Position numbers and translations under genes: made by a program. The notes below the pieces were generated by a model that made no database searches, was not told where the DNA came from, and saw only the letters and a program-made list of their open reading frames with translations. Of a stretch of DNA of 6,232 nucleotides, positions 1-5,010 are shown piece after piece; the first letter of the stretch is position 1, and every line of letters begins with the position of its first letter. Source of the DNA: Caldifarciminota bacterium (GTDB taxonomy: Bacteria; Hydrothermota; Hydrothermia; B15-G9; WFZT01); NCBI GenBank assembly GCA_026986655.1, contig JALSOD010000309.1:1-6232 (forward strand), given 5' to 3'.

Positions 1-229
1 CGCCCTTATCTATCTTTGAAACCATGAATCCAACTTCATCCATGTGAGCGTCGAGAAGGAGCTTCGGCCCATTACCACCTGCATGGATAATGAGATTTCC
101 AAGGGGGTCAATTTCAAACCCTTCAACATGATCCTTTATCTCCCTGATTACTATTTCCCGAATTTTTCCCTCGCTTCCGGGGATTCCGGGAGTATTGGAC
201 AATTCTTTCAGAAGTTCCCAATTAGCCAT
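1..229 (-). CDS. M42 family metallo-aminopeptidase, N-terminal part (3' end beyond window)
   Basis: The 76 visible residues begin MANWELLKELSNTPGIPGSE. They match the N-terminus of the M42 family (PepA/TET/FrvX/YsdC, sometimes mislabelled endoglucanase CelM), cytosolic di-metal exopeptidases that usually form large dodecamers and trim peptides released by proteolysis. Visible hallmarks are the opening 'TPGIPGSEGKIRE' (about residues 13-25), 'DPLGNLI' (41-47) and the metal-site motif DAHMDEVG at 60-67, in which His62 is the expected first metal ligand. The remaining ligands and catalytic Glu lie off the left edge. The ATG at 229 is supported by a strong Shine-Dalgarno (AGGAAGGAG, 237-245) with GGAG ending 7 nt upstream. 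The gene is separated from the upstream aminotransferase by a strong terminator, so it probably uses its own promoter. Family membership is firm; substrate preference (Glu/Asp, Leu or Lys) cannot be told from this fragment. Confidence 0.9.
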   Translation of the reverse strand, partial: MANWELLKELSNTPGIPGSEGKIREIVIREIKDHVEGFEIDPLGNLIIHAGGNGPKLLLDAHMDEVGFMVSKIDKG

Positions 230-286
230 GGCATTTCTCCTTCCTGGGAGTTTGATGTATTGACTGTCTCACTAAAATTTTAAATT

Positions 287-316
287 ATCATATGCAAATC
301 AATCAAAGGGTATGAA
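287..316 (-). promoter_or_regulatory. Probable sigma70-type promoter of the M42 peptidase gene
   Basis: Read on the minus strand, a -35-like TTCATA (316-311, 4 of 6 consensus bases) is separated by 18 nt from a -10-like TATGAT (292-287, 5 of 6). Transcription would start near 280, giving a leader of about 50 nt that carries the Shine-Dalgarno at 237-245. The stretch is strongly AT-rich and lies between the upstream terminator and the gene start, where a promoter is needed. An overlapping GATAAT three bases further on is an alternative -10. Prediction from sequence only. Confidence 0.4.
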
Positions 317-363
317 TTAAATTTGTAAAGGGAGTGGATGGTGGCGACTTTTGATTCGATGAC

Positions 364-410
364 TAAAAAGGGTAGTGGGGGCGCCTTCAGCGCCCCCACT
401 ACCCTTTTTA
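364..410 (-). terminator. Perfect 21-bp hairpin terminator, symmetric (works in either direction)
   Basis: An inverted repeat with uninterrupted 21-bp arms (364-384 and 390-410) encloses a 5-nt loop (CTTCA on the plus strand, 385-389). The inner part of the stem is very GC-rich (GTGGGGGCGC pairs with GCGCCCCCAC), and the outer ends are A5/T5 tracts. Each strand's RNA would therefore form a GC stem followed by a U-run. On the minus strand it begins one nucleotide after the TAG stop of the aminotransferase gene, so it is the intrinsic terminator of that gene and isolates the M42 peptidase gene. No plus-strand gene ends here, so the reverse activity may only block antisense transcription. Confidence 0.93.
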
Positions 411-411
411 A

Positions 412-1617
412 CTATCCAAGAACCTCTTTCAGCTTTACTGCAGCTTCCTCTATAAATTCAGTGGCAATTGAGTAAGCAAATCTGATGAAATTTGTGGGTG
501 AGCCGAAATTGTGGCCTGGAATTGAGCCGATATTGTGTTCAAGGAGGTACTTCTGGAGATGAACCCCGAGGTTGGCACCGGGTTCAACCTTCACCCCTTT
601 CTTTTCCATAACTTCCCTGTATTTGGCTTCATCGATCTCCGGAAATAGGTAGAAAGCACCACGAGGCGGCCATTCCATCTTAAAGAACGGGATAGATGTC
701 AGTGCGTTGTAAAGAATATCCCTTCTCTTCTGGTACTCCTTAACCATTTCACGTGTGTACTCGTCGTATTCAGGCTTCAGGGCTTCGGTCGCCCCCCACT
801 GGGCAACAGAATTTACACCATTGGTGGTGTAAAGAAGTAACTTTCTCGCTCTTGTTAGAATTTTGTCATTTTCGATGTATGTGTATCCTATCCTCAAGCC
901 TGAGAATGCCTGGGATTTTGACATAGAAAATGAAGGGAAGAACAACTCAGGATTAAGGTAGAAAATGGTCTCATATTCGGCTCCAGGATAAACGATGTCC
1001 TCATAAGCAACGTCTTCTACGAGAAAAACGCCGTATTTCTCAAGAATCCCTGCGAGCTTGTGCATGTATTCTCTGTCTCCAACCCCACCAGTTGGGTTTC
1101 CCGGATTCACATAAACGACGGCCTTTGGCTTTTCCTTTTTAATTGTGTCCTCGAGCTCATTCAAATCCCAGTTGAAATCAAGTTCTTTTTTTGTAGGAAG
1201 TTCAATAATTTCTGCCCCGGTGAGCATGGAGATATTTTTAATTGAAATCCAGACCGGGGCCTGAATCAGAATTTTGTCGCCAGGTCCGACAAGGGAATGA
1301 ATCAACATATAAAGTGTTCCCATACCACCCTGGCCTACGAGAATATTTTTGGTGCTTTTGGCCTTCAAATTGTTTTTTCTTGCAAGTTTTTCGGCTATTA
1401 CCTGCTTCAGAGGCTCTATACCTGAGCCTTCGGTGTAGAAGGTCTTGTTCTCATCAATGGCTCTTTTCATCGCCTCTTTTACCTTCGGATGTACATTGAA
1501 GCTTGGCGTACCACTCTCGAGCCTGTAAACCTTCTCACCTTTCCTCTGTTTTTCCAATAGCTGGTCTCTTATGACCACAATTTCACTTAGTGGAACTTTA
1601 TCAATTAATTCCAGCAT
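412..1617 (-). CDS. Class I/II PLP-dependent aminotransferase
   Basis: A 401-residue fold-type I aminotransferase, the usual full length, that moves an amino group between an amino acid and a 2-oxo acid using pyridoxal phosphate in the cytosol. Visible hallmarks are YTEGSG (61-66, substrate/PLP-side Tyr), GQGGMGTLYM (95-104, phosphate-binding region), NPGNPTG (171-177, with Asn174 contacting PLP O3'), D202 and Y205 in EDVAYED (Asp binds the pyridine nitrogen), the Schiff-base Lys234 in SMSKS, Arg242 and the substrate-carboxylate Arg379 in NFIRFAYS. The start is set by a textbook Shine-Dalgarno (GGAGG at 1625-1629, 7 nt before ATG). The PLP-lysine segment reads SKSQAFSGLRIGY where many aspartate aminotransferases have SKT.AMTGWR.GY, so I do not assign aspartate, aromatic or alanine specificity. 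It is probably expressed separately from tsaE, which ends 136 nt upstream, although no terminator is visible between them. Confidence 0.95.
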   Translation of the reverse strand: MLELIDKVPLSEIVVIRDQLLEKQRKGEKVYRLESGTPSFNVHPKVKEAMKRAIDENKTFYTEGSGIEPLKQVIAEKLARKNNLKAKSTKNILVGQGGMGTLYMLIHSLVGPGDKILIQAPVWISIKNISMLTGAEIIELPTKKELDFNWDLNELEDTIKKEKPKAVVYVNPGNPTGGVGDREYMHKLAGILEKYGVFLVEDVAYEDIVYPGAEYETIFYLNPELFFPSFSMSKSQAFSGLRIGYTYIENDKILTRARKLLLYTTNGVNSVAQWGATEALKPEYDEYTREMVKEYQKRRDILYNALTSIPFFKMEWPPRGAFYLFPEIDEAKYREVMEKKGVKVEPGANLGVHLQKYLLEHNIGSIPGHNFGSPTNFIRFAYSIATEFIEEAAVKLKEVLG

Positions 1618-1624
1618 AGTTGAT

Positions 1625-1631
1625 CCTCCCT
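1625..1631 (-). promoter_or_regulatory. Ribosome binding site of the aminotransferase gene
   Basis: The minus strand reads AGGGAGG here, with 7 nt to the ATG at 1617. This near-perfect Shine-Dalgarno settles the start codon. It also shows that the organism uses the classical SD mechanism, which makes the SD-less hslO and ABC genes in the same window stand out. Confidence 0.85.
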
Positions 1632-1661
1632 GAACCGTTTGTTTTGCATAAATATGCGTAA

Positions 1662-1689
1662 ATTATCAAATTTTCCTGATATTTCTGAA
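1662..1689 (-). promoter_or_regulatory. Possible promoter of the aminotransferase gene, with overlapping palindrome
   Basis: On the minus strand a -35-like TTCAGA (1689-1684, 4 of 6) lies 16 nt before a -10-like GATAAT (1667-1662, 5 of 6), which would give a leader of roughly 40 nt before the ATG at 1617. A perfect inverted repeat, GATATT-4 nt-AATATC (1678-1693), covers the -35 box and could be a repressor site. A second short inverted repeat, GCATA-AA-TATGC (1646-1657), sits just after the -10. The region is AT-rich and in the right place, but each element is short and may be chance. Confidence 0.35.
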
Positions 1690-1753
1690 TATCTATGAGC
1701 ACACCTCACCTTTTAGAAGATGAAGGCGACAATTTAATAGAACATGGGAAATT

Positions 1754-2179
1754 TCAAATGAATTGGAACTTAATTTTCCGAGATAGCTCGTCCAGATGAA
1801 AAATATAAACCATGACATCGAATTTAACAACATCTTGAATCTTTTCAGGCCATTCAACTAACACAAAAGCATTTTTATCCTGAATAAGATCAAAAAATCC
1901 AGCGGGGTAAAGTTCACCAGCATCTTCGATTCTGTAGAGGTCAACATGGTATATTTTTACAGAATTTTTGTATTCGTTAATGAGGGTAAAGGAGGGACTC
2001 CTAACAGTTTTAATTCCAAAATATTCGGCAAATCCTTGAACAAACGTGGTTTTTCCTGCACCAAGTTCCCCGAACAGGGCGATGAGTTTAGGGGGTTTTA
2101 GATTTGAGGCAAGTTCTTTTGCCAGTTCCCTTGTATCTTCGGGACTATGGGTTATGATTTCACTTTTTGCGGTTCTCAT
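1754..2179 (-). CDS. tsaE: tRNA threonylcarbamoyladenosine biosynthesis ATPase TsaE
   Basis: A 141-residue P-loop ATPase of the TsaE (YjeE/YdiB) family. It works with TsaB and TsaD to transfer the threonylcarbamoyl group to A37 of tRNAs that read ANN codons, driving turnover of the complex by ATP hydrolysis. Visible hallmarks are Walker A GELGAGKTT (37-45, Lys43), the family-typical SPSFTLINEY (61-70), HVDLYR with Asp80 (78-83), and VLVEWPEK (106-113) with the conserved Glu109-Trp110. Length is slightly below the usual 150-160. The ATG at 2179 lies 20 nt inside the end of lepA; GAAGG at 2183-2187 is only 3 nt from the ATG, unusually close, so translation is probably coupled to lepA. No other in-frame ATG is near the N-terminus. 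The partner genes tsaB, tsaC and tsaD are not in the window. I see no intrinsic terminator after its TGA. Confidence 0.96.
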   Translation of the reverse strand: MRTAKSEIITHSPEDTRELAKELASNLKPPKLIALFGELGAGKTTFVQGFAEYFGIKTVRSPSFTLINEYKNSVKIYHVDLYRIEDAGELYPAGFFDLIQDKNAFVLVEWPEKIQDVVKFDVMVYIFHLDELSRKIKFQFI

Positions 2180-3953
2180 CGACCTTCATCAAGCCCAGGA
2201 AAGCTTCGTGGGGGAGTTCCACTTTTCCGAGTTTTTTCAATCTCTTTTTACCTTCTTTCTGCTTCTCAAGAAGTTTTCTCTTTCTGGTAATATCACCACC
2301 GTAGCACTTGGCTGTTACATCCTTTCGTAGAGCCGGTATCCTCTCTTTTGCAATGACCCTTTTCCCAATTGCTGCCTGTATAGCCACATCAAAAAGCTGA
2401 CGTGGAATAAGCTTTCTCAATCTGGTAACAAGCTCTCTACCCACGTAATAGGCCTTCTCACGATGTACGATAACGGCAAGGGCGTCAATTTTTTCCCTTG
2501 CAACAAGTATGTCAAGGCGAACAAGATCGGATTCTCGATATTCGAGAAATTCGTAGTCCAGTGAAGCGAATCCCCGCGACACGCTCTTCAGCTTGTCAAA
2601 AAAGTCAAAGATAACCTCTGCAAGCGGTAACTCGTACTCAATGATCATGGTTTGTCTATCGAGGTACTGCATGTTTTTCTGAATACCTCTTCGAGATTGG
2701 CAGAGCTCTACTATGGGGCCGATGTAGTTTTGGGGCGTGATTATCTCGGCCTTAACAAAGGGTTCAAAGGCACGTTTGAAGTCGTCGGGAAAATCTTTTG
2801 GTGAGTTTATTTCGATAATCTCACCGTTGTTCAATTCAACACGGTATTTTACATTAGGCGTTGTGATTATCACCTCTAAATCGAATTCTCTCTTGAGTCT
2901 TTCTTTAAAAATTTCCATGTGAAGAAGACCGAGGAATCCTACTCTGTAGCCCGGTCCGAGAGCTGGAGATGTTTCTCCCTGGTAAACGAGAGCCGCATCA
3001 TTTAATTTTAGCTTTTCGAGCGCCTTCTGGAGCTCTGGAAACTCGGAAGGGATTGTAGGGTAAACTCCAGCATATACCATCGGCTTTGGCTCCCGATATC
3101 CGGGTAGAGCTTCAGTTTCATCGAAATACTTTGCATCTACGATGGTGTCACCCACACGGGCGTCTCTCAGGTCTTTTATACCTGCAATAACATATCCAAC
3201 TTCACCGGCGACCAACTTCTCAGTCCTTTCCAGTTTAGGACGGAAATAGCCCACTTCCGTTACTTCATAGACTTTCCCGTTGGATTTGAAGGCGATCTTC
3301 ATTCCAGGTTTGATCTCACCTTCGAATACACGCACGAAGGGAACAGCGCCGCGATAATCATCGAATTTAGCATCAAATATCAAGGCTTTTAAGGGTTTTT
3401 GTGGATCTCCCTCTGGAGGTGGGACCCTTTCAACGACAGTTTTGATGAGTTCCTCAACTCCCCAGCCTTCTTTGGCTGAAACTTCAAGGATTTGATCCTC
3501 TCCAAGGAGTTCGATGAGCTGTTCTTTTACACGCTCCGGGTCGGCATTTGGGAGATCAATTTTGTTGATAACAGGGATAATCTCAAGATTCTGTTCAAGG
3601 GCGAGATAAAGATTTGAAATTGTCTGTGCTTCTACACCCTGGGTGGCGTCCACCAGGAGAATGGCTCCCTCACAGGCTGCAAGAGAACGAGAGACTTCAT
3701 AGTTAAAATCTACGTGTCCCGGTGTATCAATGAGATTGAGAATGTACTTCTTACCATTTAGCTCGTATTCCATCCTTACCGGGTGCATTTTTATCGTGAT
3801 GCCCCTCTCACGCTCAAGGTCCATAGAATCGAGAACCTGTTCCGTATCCTCAGAAAGACGTAGGGTGCCCGTTATCTCAAGAAATCTATCTGCGAGCGTA
3901 GATTTCCCGTGGTCAATGTGCGCTATGATAGAAAAATTTCTAATATTTTTCAT
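2160..3953 (-). CDS. lepA: Elongation factor 4 (ribosomal back-translocase-type GTPase LepA)
   Basis: A full-length LepA/EF4 of 597 residues (E. coli 599). This translational GTPase binds the ribosome and has been linked to back-translocation, recovery of stalled ribosomes and 30S biogenesis. GTPase motifs are G1 AHIDHGKST (11-19), G2 GITIK (51-55), G3 DTPGH (76-80, His80 being the catalytic His), G4 NKID (130-133) and G5 SAK (159-161). Domain II follows at about 185-280, then the elongation-factor-like domains with GFLGLLHMEI (339-348). The LepA-specific C-terminal domain carries the signature YGGDITRKRKLLEKQKEGKK (551-570), which rules out EF-G. The ATG at 3953 overlaps the hslO stop in an ATGA and has no clear Shine-Dalgarno (CCCAGAGC precedes it), implying translation by coupling to hslO. 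Its last 20 nt overlap tsaE. Nothing is missing or broken. Confidence 0.99.
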   Translation of the reverse strand: MKNIRNFSIIAHIDHGKSTLADRFLEITGTLRLSEDTEQVLDSMDLERERGITIKMHPVRMEYELNGKKYILNLIDTPGHVDFNYEVSRSLAACEGAILLVDATQGVEAQTISNLYLALEQNLEIIPVINKIDLPNADPERVKEQLIELLGEDQILEVSAKEGWGVEELIKTVVERVPPPEGDPQKPLKALIFDAKFDDYRGAVPFVRVFEGEIKPGMKIAFKSNGKVYEVTEVGYFRPKLERTEKLVAGEVGYVIAGIKDLRDARVGDTIVDAKYFDETEALPGYREPKPMVYAGVYPTIPSEFPELQKALEKLKLNDAALVYQGETSPALGPGYRVGFLGLLHMEIFKERLKREFDLEVIITTPNVKYRVELNNGEIIEINSPKDFPDDFKRAFEPFVKAEIITPQNYIGPIVELCQSRRGIQKNMQYLDRQTMIIEYELPLAEVIFDFFDKLKSVSRGFASLDYEFLEYRESDLVRLDILVAREKIDALAVIVHREKAYYVGRELVTRLRKLIPRQLFDVAIQAAIGKRVIAKERIPALRKDVTAKCYGGDITRKRKLLEKQKEGKKRLKKLGKVELPHEAFLGLMKVDENRKK

Positions 3954-4855
3954 GCTCTGGGATACTTACTGGTTTTTTCTTCAATTATCTCTTCGATGTC
4001 AGATTCACTGAAGTTATAAATTTTGCCACAAAATTCACATTTTACTTCTGCACCGTGATCTTCTTTTAAAATACCCATTAATTCCCCAAGGTCAAGTAGG
4101 AGAAGTGCACGTCTTGCCCTTTCGTAGGAACAAGAACATCGGTATTTTAAAGGGTGTATTGCTGTAATTCCGAATCCAAGTTCACCTGATATTCTGGAAA
4201 GAATATCTTCTTCGGTTGCACCTTCGGCGATCATCCTGCTCACTGGATCCATCTTTCGGATGTTTTCTTCAAGTATATCGAGAATTTTTTCGTCCGCACC
4301 TGCAATAGGTTGAACAATGAACCCACCGGATGAAATCACGTGCCCGTCCTCGGCCACCAATACACCGGCACCCACTGCGGATGGAATGCCTTCTGAAACT
4401 GTAAAATAGTATGCCACGTCTGTGGCTATGCCGCCTGTTCTCAAAGGAATTGAACCTACAAATGGTTCACCAAATCCAAAATCTCTGACCACATAGAGAA
4501 AACCATCATTTGTAACTGCACCCTCAACGTTTAATTTCCCATCCTCAGTGAAAGGGAAATCTACATCTGGATTCTTGATGTAACCCCTTACATGACCCTC
4601 TGCATTACCCTGAACATAGATGTCGCTAATTTTTCCAGTTGTGACGAACTGTAATGAAATTCTTTCCTTGCCTTTCATCGTAACGCCCATCATTCCTACA
4701 ATTGTCAGGGCACGGCCAAAAGCAGCGGTTGGCGTAGGGGAGGTTTTGTGTATCCTCCTGGCCTCCTCAACAGTATTTGTAGAAATAGCCACGAGTGCTA
4801 TAACCTCGTTTTCGCCAATAATTGCCCTCGCTATCTGGTCACTTTTCATGGTCAT
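3950..4855 (-). CDS. hslO: Redox-regulated chaperone Hsp33
   Basis: 301 residues, the usual Hsp33 size. Hsp33 is a cytosolic holdase: its four cysteines bind zinc when reduced, and oxidation to disulfides unfolds the C-terminal switch and activates it to bind unfolding proteins. The zinc cysteines are C240 and C242 (RCSCSYERA) and C273 and C276 (KCEFCGKIY). The 33-residue spacing between pairs equals that in E. coli. The core shows family segments such as GRAL (47-50), GHVRGYIKNP (87-96) and VQPIAGADE (181-189). An in-frame TAA lies two codons before the ATG at 4855, so translation must begin there or at Met3 (4849). Met3 fits the family N-terminus better (MKSDQIARAI...) and lies exactly 8 nt after a TATAAT box, which suggests a leaderless start. 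There is no Shine-Dalgarno. It is the first gene of the hslO-lepA-tsaE operon. Confidence 0.97.
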   Translation of the reverse strand: MTMKSDQIARAIIGENEVIALVAISTNTVEEARRIHKTSPTPTAAFGRALTIVGMMGVTMKGKERISLQFVTTGKISDIYVQGNAEGHVRGYIKNPDVDFPFTEDGKLNVEGAVTNDGFLYVVRDFGFGEPFVGSIPLRTGGIATDVAYYFTVSEGIPSAVGAGVLVAEDGHVISSGGFIVQPIAGADEKILDILEENIRKMDPVSRMIAEGATEEDILSRISGELGFGITAIHPLKYRCSCSYERARRALLLLDLGELMGILKEDHGAEVKCEFCGKIYNFSESDIEEIIEEKTSKYPRA

Positions 4856-4857
4856 TG

Positions 4858-4886
4858 ATTATAAATCTAATGCTCGAAAATTTGAA
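4858..4886 (-). promoter_or_regulatory. Strong sigma70-type promoter of the hslO-lepA-tsaE operon
   Basis: On the minus strand TTCAAA (4886-4881, 4 of 6) lies 17 nt before a perfect TATAAT (4863-4858). Counting 7-9 nt from the -10 box puts transcription start at 4851-4849, inside the first codons of the longest reading frame and at or beside the Met3 ATG (4849-4847). The A at 4849 would be a natural purine start, giving an mRNA without a leader. A 14-bp inverted repeat, AAAATT-TG-AATTTT (4877-4890), spans the -35 box and may be an operator or just an AT-rich tract. Confidence 0.65.
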
Positions 4887-4931
4887 TTTTAGGGTATTTA
4901 AGGTAAAGTGGGAGGGAGCAAAGACTGACCC

Positions 4932-4973
4932 TCGGCCTCCTTCATAGTAAATCGTTCGTAGGCCGAACGGTTC
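4932..4973. repeat. Overlapping inverted repeats upstream of the ABC exporter promoter (candidate operator)
   Basis: Three inverted repeats share bases. CGTTCG (4953-4958) pairs with CGAACG (4964-4969) across a 5-nt spacer. TCGGCCT (4932-4938) pairs with AGGCCGA (4960-4966) across 21 nt. GAAC (4965-4968) pairs with GTTC (4970-4973) across 1 nt. The block is GC-rich within an AT-rich spacer, ends one base before the -35 box of the ABC gene, and lies upstream of both divergent promoters, so neither would transcribe it. That argues for a protein-binding site rather than an RNA structure. No known regulator motif was recognised. Confidence 0.4.
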
Positions 4974-5002
4974 TTGATTGTGTGTATCCTCTGATTTATC
5001 CT
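4974..5002 (+). promoter_or_regulatory. Probable sigma70-type promoter of the ABC exporter gene
   Basis: TTGATT (4974-4979, 4 of 6) is followed after 17 nt by TATCCT (4997-5002, 4 of 6). The ATG at 5011 comes 8 nt after the -10 box, the same distance as in the divergent hslO promoter. Transcription would begin at or within 2-3 nt of the start codon. The -10 box is weak, so the call rests on the correct spacing, the location and the symmetry with hslO. Confidence 0.45.
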
Positions 5003-5010
5003 TCAATTCT

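Noticed and set aside
44..283. Plus-strand open frame of 79 codons
   Set aside because: It is antisense to the start and promoter of the M42 gene, whose protein has a recognisable family motif and a strong Shine-Dalgarno; the plus-strand product resembles nothing.
260..288. Plus-strand promoter-like TTGACT (260-265) followed by AT-rich DNA
   Set aside because: No plus-strand gene lies downstream and the -10 match is poor; the hairpin at 364-410 would stop such a transcript.
1060..1499. Two plus-strand open frames (1060-1245 and 1242-1499)
   Set aside because: Both are antisense to the conserved aminotransferase core; their translations are rich in Cys, Ser, Phe and Trp with no domain pattern.
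1681..1753. Terminator after tsaE
   Set aside because: Only a 4-bp CCTT/AAGG stem without a U-run was found, so I do not call one; tsaE transcripts may read into the aminotransferase gene or end by Rho.
2046..4892. Plus-strand open frames at 2046-2330, 2737-2922, 3730-4011 and 4620-4892
   Set aside because: Shadows opposite tsaE, lepA and hslO, which are full-length conserved proteins; no supporting ribosome sites.
4893..4973. Riboswitch or structured leader in front of the ABC gene
   Set aside because: The inverted repeats lie upstream of the likely promoter and so would not be transcribed with the gene; no riboswitch core was recognised.
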